This document shows positions 23,042 through 31,327 of a stretch of DNA of 34,620 nt, piece after piece. Below the pieces are notes generated by a model. The model did not search any database and had not been told where the DNA came from. It worked only from the letters and a program-made list of their open reading frames with translations. Each line of letters opens with the position of its first letter. The stretch's first letter is position 1. The stretch spans positions 1 to 34,620 of the forward strand of contig CAAFWD010000192.1 in the NCBI GenBank assembly GCA_900766645.1, written 5' to 3'. The translations under genes were made by a program, and so were the position numbers. Source of the stretch: an uncultured Cetobacterium sp. GTDB lineage: Bacteria; Fusobacteriota; Fusobacteriia; Fusobacteriales; Fusobacteriaceae.

Positions 23042-24157
23042 ATGAGAAAATTATTTGATAAAACAAAATTAGGTAGTCTAGATATGAAAAATAGATTTTT
23101 TAGAGGAGCTTTATGGGAAGATTTAGCAGATGAAAAAGGATATCTAACACCAGAATTAACATCTATTTATGAAGAGTTAGCAAAGGGTGGAGTTGGAACA
23201 ATTATAACAGGATATAGTTTTGTAACAGAGGAAGAACAACCAAATCCAGGAATGTTAGGAATCTATAGTGATGATTTTATTTCAGGGTATAAAAAGTTTA
23301 CGGATATGATTCATAGTCATGGAGCAAATATTATTATGCAGATAGTTTATGGTGGATCTATGACGAACTTTAATGTGGGAGAAAGAACTATATTTGGACC
23401 AAGTAAAATGGAAAATGAAAGAACTGGAGTTTGGTCAAAGGAGATGACTAAAGAGGATATAAATTACTTAGTAGAAAAATTTGGAGATGCAGCATTAAGA
23501 GTTAAAAAATCAGGATTTGATGGAGTGGAGATTCATGCAGGACACGGATATCTTTTAAGTCAATTTTTATCACCTTATTGCAATAAAAGAAAGGATGAAT
23601 ATGGAGGAAGTATTGAAAATAGAGGAAGAATTATTTTTGAAATTTTCCAAAATATGAGAGAAAAAGTGGGAAAAGATTTTCCTATTTTAATAAAGCTTCA
23701 ATCTTCTGATTGTGTAAAAGAGGGAGGATTGACAGAGGAGGAAAGTCTATTTATAGGAAAAAAATTAGCAGATTTAGGAATAGATGCCATAGAGGTCACA
23801 GGTGGAAATGGATCTATAAAAGAGGTTGGAGATAATAACTTAGGACCAGCTAGAACAAAAATTTATGGATCAAGGGATAAGGAATCATATTTTAAAAATT
23901 ATGCTTCAAAATTAGCTGATATTGTAGATATTCCAGTGATTTTAATTGGAGGAAACAGACATTTTGATGTTATGGAAAATATTTTAAATACAACAAAAAT
24001 AAAATATTTTAGTTTAGCTAGACCATTAACAGCTGAATCAAATCTGATAAAAATATGGGAAAGTGGAGATATAAAAGATCCAAAATGTGTGTCTTGTAAT
24101 ATGTGCTATACAACTCCTGGAAAAAGATGTATTTTAAATTTAAAAGATAGAGGATAA
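23042..24157 (+). CDS. Old yellow enzyme-family NADH:flavin oxidoreductase
   Basis: 371 aa TIM-barrel FMN enzyme that reduces activated C=C bonds of enones and similar electrophiles. Motifs: GSLDMKNRFFRGALW (12-26), GGVGTIITGYSFV, a catalytic GVEIHAGHGYLLSQFLSPYCN (H-A-G-H), RKDEYGGSIENRGR, and a C-terminal FMN phosphate segment IPVILIGGNR. The C-terminus carries CVSCNMCYTTPGKRC, a four-cysteine motif like the Fe-S site of dienoyl-CoA reductases, but without the extra flavin and NAD domains. The cluster may be lost or structural. Shine-Dalgarno AAAGGAGAG, eleven bases after the hxlR stop, so co-transcribed. Confidence 0.88.
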   Translation: MRKLFDKTKLGSLDMKNRFFRGALWEDLADEKGYLTPELTSIYEELAKGGVGTIITGYSFVTEEEQPNPGMLGIYSDDFISGYKKFTDMIHSHGANIIMQIVYGGSMTNFNVGERTIFGPSKMENERTGVWSKEMTKEDINYLVEKFGDAALRVKKSGFDGVEIHAGHGYLLSQFLSPYCNKRKDEYGGSIENRGRIIFEIFQNMREKVGKDFPILIKLQSSDCVKEGGLTEEESLFIGKKLADLGIDAIEVTGGNGSIKEVGDNNLGPARTKIYGSRDKESYFKNYASKLADIVDIPVILIGGNRHFDVMENILNTTKIKYFSLARPLTAESNLIKIWESGDIKDPKCVSCNMCYTTPGKRCILNLKDRG

Positions 24158-24176
24158 TTTTTAAAAGGAAATAAAT

Positions 24177-24205
24177 TTGACAGAGGAAAAAGGTGGAGGT
24201 ATACT
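24177..24205 (+). promoter_or_regulatory. tnaA promoter
   Basis: Consensus TTGACA (24177-24182), a 17-base spacer, TATACT (24200-24205). Transcription would start near 24212, giving a leader of about 80 nt. Confidence 0.75.
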
Positions 24206-24292
24206 CCTAGGGAAGTTCAAACTAAAAAGGAACTACCGTCCGCCTATCCAACTTGGATGACCGGGGTAGACAAAAAACGGAGGGTAAACGTT
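24206..24292 (+). promoter_or_regulatory. GC-rich, bistable leader RNA of tnaA (candidate riboswitch or attenuator)
   Basis: Between promoter and start codon lies a segment far richer in G+C than its surroundings, without a leader-peptide ORF. Three helices compete. (a) AGUUC (24214-24218) with GAACU (24230-24234). (b) A long hairpin: CUACC/GGUAG (24233-24237 with 24265-24269), CCG/CGG (24240-24242 with 24262-24264) and AUCC/GGAU (24246-24249 with 24255-24258). (c) CCGUCCG (24236-24242) with the Shine-Dalgarno CGGAGGG (24278-24284), six of seven pairs. Helix b excludes c, so forming b would expose the Shine-Dalgarno. No poly-U terminator is present. This is unlike the E. coli tnaC peptide mechanism. 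Confidence 0.5.
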
Positions 24293-25690
24293 ATGGCTAT
24301 CAAGTATGTTCCAGAACCATTTAGAATAAAAATGGTTGAAACAATTAAAATGACAACAAAAGAGGAAAGAGAAGAGAAGATTAAAGAGGCTAATTATAAC
24401 CTATTTAATCTAAAAGGTGAGGATGTTTATATTGACCTTTTAACTGACTCAGGAACAAATGCAATGAGTCAAGAGCAATGGGCAGGAGTGATGAGAGGAG
24501 ATGAAGCTTATGCAGGAGCTTCAAGTTATTTCAAACTTGTAAATACTGCTAAGGATATTTTTGGATATGAATTTATTCAGCCAGTTCATCAAGGAAGAGC
24601 TGCTGAAAAAGTTTTATTCCCAACTTTCTTAAAAGAAGGGCAGTATGCAATATCAAATATGTTCTTTGATACAACAAGAGCACACGTTATTCTAGCAGGA
24701 TCAAGACCGATAGACTGTGTTGTTCCAGAAGCAAAAGATCCTTCAAAGAGATCTAAGTTTAAAGGAAATATGGATGTAGCTAAAATGGAAGAGATTATAA
24801 AGGAGTTAGGTCCTGAAAAAATTGGACTTGTAGTTTTAACTATTACAAACAACTCAGCAGGAGGACAACCAGTTTCTCTTCAAAATGCAAAAGAGGTTTC
24901 AGCTATTTGTAAAAAGTATAATATTCCATTAAATATAGATGCGGCACGTTATGCAGAAAATGCTTATTTCATTAAAAGAGATGAGGAAGCATGTAAAAAT
25001 ATGTCAATAAAAGAGATTATAAGAGAGATGTTTGCTTGTGCAGATTTCTTTACTATGTCAGCTAAAAAAGATACGATAGTTAATATGGGTGGATTAATAG
25101 GAGTGAAAGATGCCGCTAAAAATCCAGATATGATTTTAAAAATTAAAGCTAATTGCATTAGTTATGAAGGATTTACAACTTATGGAGGACTAGCAGGGCG
25201 TGATTTAGAAGCTTTAGCAATTGGATTACAAGAGGGAATTGATGAAGAGTTTTTAAAATATCGTATTGGACAGATGGAGTATTTAGCTGCACGTTTAGAT
25301 GATGCAGGAATACAATATCAATCGCCAGTTGGAGGACATGGAGTGTTTGTAGATGCGGCGAAAATTTTTCCTAATATTCCATATACAGAGTTCCCTGGAC
25401 AAGTACTTGCAGTTGAATTATATAAGGAAGCTGGAATAAGAACTTGTGATATTGGATCTTATATGTTAGGAAACGATCCTGATACAAATGAACAGTTAGA
25501 AGCTGATTTTGAATTTACAAGATTAGCTATTCCTCGTAGAGTTTATACTCAAGCTCACTTAGATATTATGGCAGAAGCATTAATAGCTATAAAAGAGAGA
25601 GCTCATGAGATTGAAAGAGGTTATAGAATCACTTGGGAACCACCAATTTTACGTCATTTCCAAGCTTCGCTTGAGCCGATTAAAAAATAA
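24293..25690 (+). CDS. tnaA: Tryptophanase
   Basis: PLP enzyme splitting L-tryptophan to indole, pyruvate and ammonia; it can also act on cysteine and serine. 465 aa from ATG 24293, which lies eight bases after CGGAGGG. An in-frame ATG at 24257 falls inside the leader hairpin. Motifs: IDLLTDSGTNAMS, HQGRAAEK, FFDTTRAH, TITNNSAGGQPVS, and the PLP lysine in MSAKKDTIVNMGG. Residues that separate it from tyrosine phenol-lyase are of the tryptophanase type: Asp in FFDTT (Thr in TPL) and His in LRHFQA (Phe in TPL). No tryptophan permease is adjacent. Single-gene unit ending at a strong terminator. Confidence 0.93.
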   Translation: MAIKYVPEPFRIKMVETIKMTTKEEREEKIKEANYNLFNLKGEDVYIDLLTDSGTNAMSQEQWAGVMRGDEAYAGASSYFKLVNTAKDIFGYEFIQPVHQGRAAEKVLFPTFLKEGQYAISNMFFDTTRAHVILAGSRPIDCVVPEAKDPSKRSKFKGNMDVAKMEEIIKELGPEKIGLVVLTITNNSAGGQPVSLQNAKEVSAICKKYNIPLNIDAARYAENAYFIKRDEEACKNMSIKEIIREMFACADFFTMSAKKDTIVNMGGLIGVKDAAKNPDMILKIKANCISYEGFTTYGGLAGRDLEALAIGLQEGIDEEFLKYRIGQMEYLAARLDDAGIQYQSPVGGHGVFVDAAKIFPNIPYTEFPGQVLAVELYKEAGIRTCDIGSYMLGNDPDTNEQLEADFEFTRLAIPRRVYTQAHLDIMAEALIAIKERAHEIERGYRITWEPPILRHFQASLEPIKK

Positions 25691-25702
25691 AATTAATAAA
25701 TT

Positions 25703-25730
25703 AAAGCCCCTATTTAGAAATAGGGGCTTT
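25703..25730. terminator. Bidirectional terminator between tnaA and the ROK gene
   Basis: A 13-bp perfect stem (25703-25715 with 25718-25730, core AAAGCCCCTATTT) with T runs on both sides. It serves both convergent units. Confidence 0.88.
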
Positions 25731-25732
25731 TT

Positions 25733-26665
25733 TTAATAATCTCCAGTGGCAACAATAAGAGATGCAAAGTCTCCAATTTCATCACCTAAAATAGCAGGAA
25801 CAATTTTACAATTTTCATATGATATTTCTAAAGCTTCTTTTTTTAAAACGTTATTCATAGTATCCTTAAACCATTTTTCTTGTCTAGCAAAAATACTTCC
25901 AATAACAATTACTTCTGGGTTTAAAATATCAATTAAAATAGAAAGCCCTTGCCCAAGTTTTTCAGCACTTTTTCCAATAATTTGAGCACATCTCAGATTA
26001 TCAAATTTTGCCTGTTCAAAAACATTTTTAGCAGTGAACTCTCCAAAGAATCGTTGTTCCCATGGGGGAATACATTTCTCAGCTAATTGAGCAATTCCTC
26101 CTCCGCTGCAAAATCCCTCAAAGCTTCCATTTTTATTGTAACCAATAGGGCCATTTTTAGCTAATCTAATATGACCAACCTCTCCAGCCATATCTTGCTT
26201 TCCTGTATAAAGTCTTCCATTTAAAATTAATCCAGCTCCCATTCCAGTTCCGAAGGTTAGGAAGATCATATTTTCACTTCCCTTTCCAGCTCCAAGCTTC
26301 CATTCAGCAAGGGCACAAGCGTTGGCATCATTTTGAAGATAAACAGGAACGTTAAAAACTTTTCTTAATTTATTTACAATTTCAACATTGTCCCAACCAG
26401 GAAGATTAGGAGGGGATAGAATTACTCCTTGCTTACTATTTAAAGGTCCACCACAGCTAATTCCTATTCCACTTATTTCAGTTATATCAAGATTTAATTC
26501 TAAAAGCTGTTTTCTAATATCTGTTATAAATTTTATAATAGTTTTTTCAGGAGTAACAGTTTCAGAAGTTTCAAATCTTATTTTACTTTTAATATTAAAA
26601 TGTTCATCAGCTATTAGCGTTGCCATTTTTGTTCCGCCAATGTCTATTCCAATGTAATATTTCAT
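25733..26665 (-). CDS. ROK-family sugar kinase
   Basis: 310 aa actin-fold kinase. Motifs: phosphate loop DIGGTKMATLIAD (5-17), GISCGGPLN, the catalytic aspartate in LQNDANACALAEWKLG, GTGMGAGLILNG, and GEVGHIRLAKNGPIGYNKNGSFEGFCSGGG. The usual ROK zinc site (CGCGxxGC-x-E after GHI) is replaced by GYNKNGSFEGFCSGG, so the three zinc cysteines are mostly absent. It lacks an HTH, so it is a kinase and not a NagC-like repressor. Last gene of the transporter operon, 19 bases after the binding-protein gene. By analogy with alsK in the allose operon it would phosphorylate the imported sugar. The exact sugar is unknown. Confidence 0.85.
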   Translation of the reverse strand: MKYYIGIDIGGTKMATLIADEHFNIKSKIRFETSETVTPEKTIIKFITDIRKQLLELNLDITEISGIGISCGGPLNSKQGVILSPPNLPGWDNVEIVNKLRKVFNVPVYLQNDANACALAEWKLGAGKGSENMIFLTFGTGMGAGLILNGRLYTGKQDMAGEVGHIRLAKNGPIGYNKNGSFEGFCSGGGIAQLAEKCIPPWEQRFFGEFTAKNVFEQAKFDNLRCAQIIGKSAEKLGQGLSILIDILNPEVIVIGSIFARQEKWFKDTMNNVLKKEALEISYENCKIVPAILGDEIGDFASLIVATGDY

Positions 26666-26684
26666 AAGAGATCAAAGCTCCTTT

Positions 26685-27593
26685 TTATAAATTTTCTTTA
26701 GTTACAACTTTCACACCAGTATCCACATGTTTCTTAACATCTTTACCTTGGATATAATCATATGCAGATTGTACTCCTTCAGCCCCCATCATATATGGAT
26801 TTTGAACCATAGAAGCGTTGATAGTTCCATTGTTTAATCCAATTATTGTATCTTTAGAGAAATCAAATCCTACAAGTTTAATAGTTCCACCTTTCCCTGC
26901 TTCCTCTAAAGCTCTTGAAATTCCAACAGTTGATCCTTCATTTGAACCGTAGAATCCTACAAGATCAGGATTTGCAGTCATAATATCAGTAGCTTGATTA
27001 AGAGCAACAGCTTTATCTCCATTTGAATATTGGATAGCAACAACTTCCATTTCTGGGTATTTATCCTTTAATCTATCTTCGAAACCAGATGATCTAGCAA
27101 TAGCAGTTCCAGCACCAGGTTGTGCATTGATAATTCCAACCTTTCCTTTAGAGTTTACTAAATTAGCTAAAGTATCAGCAGCTAAAGCCCCTGCAGCATA
27201 GTTATCAGTTGATAGGAATGTTACATATCCCTCTGTATCAATTGGAGAATCAATAATAACTACAGGGATTTTTTCTTCAATAGCTCTATCTACAACTGGA
27301 GCTAAAGCAAATTTATCAGATGGAGCTAAAAGAATAGCATCAACCTCTTGGTTAATAGCGTCTTCAACCATTCTAGTTTGTTCGTTAGGATCAACTTTTC
27401 CAGCAGGAGCTCTAAATTGTATTTCAACATCTCCTAAATCTTTTGCTTTTTCTTCAGCACCTTTTTTTACAGATAGCCAGTGCTCATCCATTGAGTCCAT
27501 TGTAATAAGAACAAATTTTTTCTGAGCTAAAGAAGTTGTAGCTAATCCTAAAAATAATGCTGATAATAGTAATGCTTTGTTTCTTTTTTTCAT
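26685..27593 (-). CDS. Sugar ABC transporter periplasmic binding protein (RbsB/AlsB type)
   Basis: 302 aa of the periplasmic-binding-protein / LacI-like fold. Signal peptide residues 1-23 end SLA|QKK with no lipobox cysteine, so the protein is free in the periplasm. The mature part begins KFVLITMDSMDEHWLSVKKG, the typical strand with ligand-binding residues, then AILLAPSDKFALAPVVDRA, VVIIDSPID, and a C-terminal GFDFSKDTIIGLNNGTINASMVQNP, which forms the hinge and second lobe. Binds a pentose or hexose such as ribose or allose. Lies between the permease (23 bases) and the ROK gene (19 bases). Confidence 0.9.
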   Translation of the reverse strand: MKKRNKALLLSALFLGLATTSLAQKKFVLITMDSMDEHWLSVKKGAEEKAKDLGDVEIQFRAPAGKVDPNEQTRMVEDAINQEVDAILLAPSDKFALAPVVDRAIEEKIPVVIIDSPIDTEGYVTFLSTDNYAAGALAADTLANLVNSKGKVGIINAQPGAGTAIARSSGFEDRLKDKYPEMEVVAIQYSNGDKAVALNQATDIMTANPDLVGFYGSNEGSTVGISRALEEAGKGGTIKLVGFDFSKDTIIGLNNGTINASMVQNPYMMGAEGVQSAYDYIQGKDVKKHVDTGVKVVTKENL

Positions 27594-27616
27594 AATAATA
27601 CCCTCCCAAATTTAAT

Positions 27617-28582
27617 TTATTTTCTTTTTATTCTATCTGCAAATACTGCAAGTATAATAACAACACCTATAAGAATCTCTTGAACAAATGCTGAAATACC
27701 CATTAGGTTAAGACCATTTCTTAAAACTCCAATTACAAGGGCTCCAATAAGAGTTCCACTGATAATACCTTCTCCACCAGCTAAACTTGTTCCCCCGATA
27801 ACTGCAGAAGCTACAGCAAAAAGTTCATATCCCATACCTGCACTAGGTTGTCCAGATGCGATTCTTGAAGCTAAAATTATTCCTGAACAAGCAGCTAAAA
27901 ATCCAGAGAAAACATAAACAAGAATTAAAGTTTTTTTAGTGTTTATTCCAGATAGTCTAGCAGCTTCTAGATTACTTCCACAAGCGTAGATATGAGTACC
28001 TGTTCTTGTTTTAGAAAGAATAAATCCAAAGATTGCAGTTAGCACAAACATTATTATAACAGAGAAAGGAATATCTAAAATTTTTCCATTACCAATGTAT
28101 CTAAAAGCTCTAGGTAATCCACTTACAGGAATTCCTTTAGTTATAACTAGAGCTAAACCTCTAACTATACTCATACTTCCAAGTGTTACAACGAAAGGAG
28201 GTAGATCTCCTAAAACTATTAAAAGTCCATTAATAAGACCAGAGATAATTCCCGCCAAAAGACCTAAGCATATAGCAATAACAATTGGCATACCACCAAC
28301 TAAAGCTAAAGATGTAACAATTCCAGCAATGGCCATATTAGAACCAATAGATAGATCGATACCAGTTGTAATTAAAACAAAGGTTTGACCGATTGCAATT
28401 ATAGCTATTATAGAAGTTTGAAGGGCAACAGTCATAAGGTTATTCATAGTGAAAAAGTATGGTGAAGCAGTTGAGAAAAAAGCTACCATTATAAGAAGAC
28501 CACTTAAAACAGATAAAATTTGAAAGTTTTCCTCTCCTACTCTTTCACGAATTTTTTTTAAAGATGATATTTTTGTACTCAT
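27617..28582 (-). CDS. Sugar ABC transporter permease (RbsC/AlsC type)
   Basis: 321 aa from ATG 28582; GGGAGG ends six bases upstream, whereas a TTG at 28594 would lie in the Shine-Dalgarno itself. About nine to ten TM helices of the BPD_transp_2 family. Family motifs: GQTFVLITTGIDLSIGSNMAIAG (around 68-90, the conserved GIDLSVG motif), TLGSMSIVRGLALVITKG, and the ABC-contacting loop with SRIASGQPSAGMGYELFAVASAVIGGTSLAGGEG (240-275). A single permease acting as homodimer with the ATPase gene immediately upstream. The sugar specificity cannot be read here. Confidence 0.9.
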   Translation of the reverse strand: MSTKISSLKKIRERVGEENFQILSVLSGLLIMVAFFSTASPYFFTMNNLMTVALQTSIIAIIAIGQTFVLITTGIDLSIGSNMAIAGIVTSLALVGGMPIVIAICLGLLAGIISGLINGLLIVLGDLPPFVVTLGSMSIVRGLALVITKGIPVSGLPRAFRYIGNGKILDIPFSVIIMFVLTAIFGFILSKTRTGTHIYACGSNLEAARLSGINTKKTLILVYVFSGFLAACSGIILASRIASGQPSAGMGYELFAVASAVIGGTSLAGGEGIISGTLIGALVIGVLRNGLNLMGISAFVQEILIGVVIILAVFADRIKRK

Positions 28583-28600
28583 ATTTCCTCCCAAATATTT

Positions 28601-30088
28601 TTAAAATTTTGTAGCGTAGTTCATAATCTCTTCTTGATTTGTGTTATTGGTAATAAGATTTCCTTTAATCTCTTTATTACACATAACAACAATTCTATCG
28701 CTAATTCCTAAAATTTCAGGAAGCTCAGAGGATACTAAAATAACTCCAATTCCTTTACTTTTAAGATCATTTATAATTTTATAAATTTCAATTTTAGCAT
28801 TAACATCTATTCCTCTAGTAGGTTCATCAAAAATTATAATTTTTGGATTTTTAAGTAGCCATTTCCCAATTACAATTTTTTGTTGATTTCCTCCACTTAG
28901 ATTTTTTACTTTTTGTAAAATACTAGGAGTTTTAATAACTAATTTTTCAACAGTTTCATTACTTTTATCTTTTAGTTTTTTGCTGTCAATACATCCTAAA
29001 AATTTTGAACTAATATCTTTTAAAATCGGGAAGCTAATATTTTGAGAAACGTTCATATTAACGGCTAAGCCCTCTTTTTTTCTATCTTCAGCAATATATG
29101 CCACTCCATTTTCAATTGCAGACATAGGAGAATCTATAGAAACTGATTTGTTTGAAATAATAATTTCACCATTACATTTTCCATAAGCTCCAAAGATACC
29201 TTTACAAAGCTCAGTTCTTCCAGCTCCAACAAGTCCTGCAATTCCAAGAACCTCTCCTTCAAAAAGTTCTAAATTAATATTTTTAAAGAGATCGCCTTTA
29301 GAAAAGTTTTTAAGTTCTAAAATTTTTTCTCCAATTGGAACTTCAACTTTTGGAAATTTATCTTTGATACTTCTACCAACCATTTCAGAAATAATATTAT
29401 CTAAAGTTGTATTTTTAAATTCATTTGTAGAAATATATTTTCCATCTCTAAAAACAGTCACTCTATCTGTGATCTCTTTTAATTCTTCAAGTTTATGAGA
29501 GATGTAGATAATTCCTTTTCCATTTTTTTTAAGTTCTTTGATAACTTCAAAAAGTTGTGAGATCTCTCTTTCACTTAAGGATGATGTAGGTTCATCCATA
29601 ATTATGATTTCAGCTTTTTGAGAAAGTGCTTTCGCAATTTCAACAATTTGTTGTTGAGAAATAGAAAGGTTTTTTACTTTTTCTTTTGGATTAATATTAG
29701 ACTTTAAAGTCTTTAAAATATTTTCAGATTCTAAAGCCATTTTATTTCTATCCATTTTTATACCAGAAGAAAACTCCCTACTTAGAAAAATATTTTCTGC
29801 CACTGAAAGATGAGGACAAAGATTTAATTCTTGATATATAATTCCAACACCTAAGTTAGATGCATCTATAGGTGATTTAAAATCTACTTCTTTTCCTTTT
29901 ATTTTTAGTATTCCTGAATTTTTTTTATGAACGCCAGAGAAAATCTTCATCATAGTAGACTTACCAGCTCCATTTTCTCCTAACAAAGCATGAACTTCAC
30001 CAGGTTTTAGATTAAATGAGACATTATCCAAAGCTAAAACACCAGGAAATTCTTTTCGAATGTCTATGGCTTCCAAAAGATAATCCAT
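28601..30088 (-). CDS. Sugar ABC transporter ATPase with two nucleotide-binding domains (RbsA/AlsA type)
   Basis: 495 aa from ATG 30088, which follows GGGAGGG; an upstream in-frame ATG at 30133 has no Shine-Dalgarno. The N-domain has Walker A GENGAGKST, signature NLSISQQQIVEIA and Walker B IIIMDEPTSSLS. The C-domain has a degenerate Walker A (GLVGAGRTE), signature LSGGNQQKIVIGKWL and Walker B IIIFDEPTRGID. This full-length twin ATPase is characteristic of monosaccharide importers. First gene of the operon, with operators in the promoter region upstream and the RpiR regulator divergent. Confidence 0.92.
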   Translation of the reverse strand: MDYLLEAIDIRKEFPGVLALDNVSFNLKPGEVHALLGENGAGKSTMMKIFSGVHKKNSGILKIKGKEVDFKSPIDASNLGVGIIYQELNLCPHLSVAENIFLSREFSSGIKMDRNKMALESENILKTLKSNINPKEKVKNLSISQQQIVEIAKALSQKAEIIIMDEPTSSLSEREISQLFEVIKELKKNGKGIIYISHKLEELKEITDRVTVFRDGKYISTNEFKNTTLDNIISEMVGRSIKDKFPKVEVPIGEKILELKNFSKGDLFKNINLELFEGEVLGIAGLVGAGRTELCKGIFGAYGKCNGEIIISNKSVSIDSPMSAIENGVAYIAEDRKKEGLAVNMNVSQNISFPILKDISSKFLGCIDSKKLKDKSNETVEKLVIKTPSILQKVKNLSGGNQQKIVIGKWLLKNPKIIIFDEPTRGIDVNAKIEIYKIINDLKSKGIGVILVSSELPEILGISDRIVVMCNKEIKGNLITNNTNQEEIMNYATKF

Positions 30089-30108
30089 ATATAAACCCTC
30101 CCAACAAT

Positions 30109-30167
30109 TGTGTATTTTGGTTATATAATACACATAAAACGATCAAAAGTAAAGCTTAATTGTGTAT
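30109..30167 (-). promoter_or_regulatory. Promoter and RpiR-type operators of the sugar transporter operon
   Basis: TGTGTATT (30109-30116) and its exact inverse AATACACA (30127-30134) form a 26-bp palindrome with a 10-base centre; a third half-site TGTGTAT is at 30161-30167. On the - strand TTTACT (30153-30148), 17 bases and TATTAT (30130-30125) overlap it, so binding would block transcription. The most likely ligand-responsive binder is the divergent RpiR protein. Confidence 0.55.
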
Positions 30168-30315
30168 ATTTTTTATATTGTATTATATATTTTTTGCACT
30201 ATATATACTTAAAATATACAAAAATTCCTTAAAATTATAAAAATACTTTTGATTTTTTAAAACTCATAGGTTATCCTTATAATATGACTAAGCTTATACA
30301 AAGGAGGAAACAAAA

Positions 30316-31161
30316 ATGGATAAGATTTTAGATTTACATAGAGATGAAAAAAAGAAGTTAACAAAAGGTGAAAAAAAAATAGCGGAATATATTTCTTCTA
30401 ATCCTGAAATAGTTTCAAACTTGTCAGCTTTAGAATTGGGAAAACTTTTGAATACAAGTGATGCTTCAATAGTTAGATTTTCAAAAAATGCTGGCTTTGA
30501 AGGATTTTCAGATTTAAAAACATATTTAAAAATTCAATTGAACATAACTAGAAAACCAGAAAATAAAATATTAGACAAATGGAATAATTTAAAAAATGAA
30601 AACGATATTATAACTAAAGTTATAAAATCAGATTTAAAAAATATTGAAACATTTTTAAGAGATATAAATGTGGATGATGTAGAAAAAAGTGTTGATATGA
30701 TTTTAGAAAGTCAAAAAGTTTATGTAATTGGTATGGGTTGTAGTAGAGGGGTTGCTCAATTTATATCCTGGCATATGAAAAGAATAGGAATAAATGTAGA
30801 ATTTATTCAAGAGAGCGGAATAGGATTGTTAGAAAGTTTAGCTCATTTAACAGAAAAAGACACAATAATGTTATTCACTTTTCCGAGATATTTAATAGAT
30901 GAGATAAAAATAGGACATATAGCATCTAGTAAAAACTCAAACTTAATTTTAGTCACAAGTGAGATGTTTTCTGAAATAGCTATAAATAGTAGTATAGTTT
31001 TTAAGGTTCCAACAGATAATGATAGCTTTTTTAATTCATATATTGTTCCCATGGAGTTGTGTAATGTTATTCTGACTAGAATTTATGAAAAAAATAAAGA
31101 GAAATTGTGTAAAGAATTGAAAGATATAGGTCAATTTAAGGATTATTTATATTATGAATAA
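30316..31161 (+). CDS. RpiR-family transcriptional regulator (HTH plus SIS domain)
   Basis: 281 aa. N-terminal HTH_6 domain (1-77) with KLTKGEKKIAEYISSNPE and the recognition region LGKLLNTSDASIVRFSKNAGFEGFSDLKTYL. The SIS sugar-phosphate-binding domain occupies about 120-260: KVYVIGMGCSRGVAQFISWHMKRIGI, then DTIMLFTFPRYLIDEIKIGHIAS and NLILVTSE. It senses a phosphosugar, probably the product of the ROK kinase, and controls the divergent ABC-ROK operon. Shine-Dalgarno AAAGGAGG. A TATAAT at 30278-30283 is the likely -10. Similar arrangement: alsR with alsBACEK in E. coli. Confidence 0.9.
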   Translation: MDKILDLHRDEKKKLTKGEKKIAEYISSNPEIVSNLSALELGKLLNTSDASIVRFSKNAGFEGFSDLKTYLKIQLNITRKPENKILDKWNNLKNENDIITKVIKSDLKNIETFLRDINVDDVEKSVDMILESQKVYVIGMGCSRGVAQFISWHMKRIGINVEFIQESGIGLLESLAHLTEKDTIMLFTFPRYLIDEIKIGHIASSKNSNLILVTSEMFSEIAINSSIVFKVPTDNDSFFNSYIVPMELCNVILTRIYEKNKEKLCKELKDIGQFKDYLYYE

Positions 31162-31247
31162 AAAAGACTAATTAAAGACAAAATATTACTAAAAAAGAAT
31201 TTTATGCATCTAAAATACCTAATAAATAGTATATTAGTAAAAAAATA

Positions 31248-31276
31248 TTGACATGTCTTAAATTGATATATATACT
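31248..31276 (+). promoter_or_regulatory. Promoter of the DUF969-DUF979-pcp operon
   Basis: TTGACA (31248-31253), a 17-base spacer and TATACT (31271-31276), about 50 bases before the first start codon. Confidence 0.75.
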
Positions 31277-31327
31277 AAAATGACCTAAACAGTAGAATTA
31301 ATATCACAACTTATAATGGAGGAAAAA

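Noticed and set aside
20701..24269. Common RNA motif in the DUF4402 and tnaA leaders (both contain GGATGA followed by a G run)
   Set aside because: Only a few bases agree and the pairing architecture differs; not enough to claim one family.
24257..24292. Upstream ATG giving tnaA a 12-residue extension
   Set aside because: It lies in the leader hairpin, has no Shine-Dalgarno, and tryptophanases begin near the MAIKYVPEPFR segment.
24206..24292. TnaC-like leader peptide before tnaA
   Set aside because: No start codon with a plausible ribosome-binding site opens a Trp-containing short frame; the in-frame Trp codon at 24254 has no start before it.
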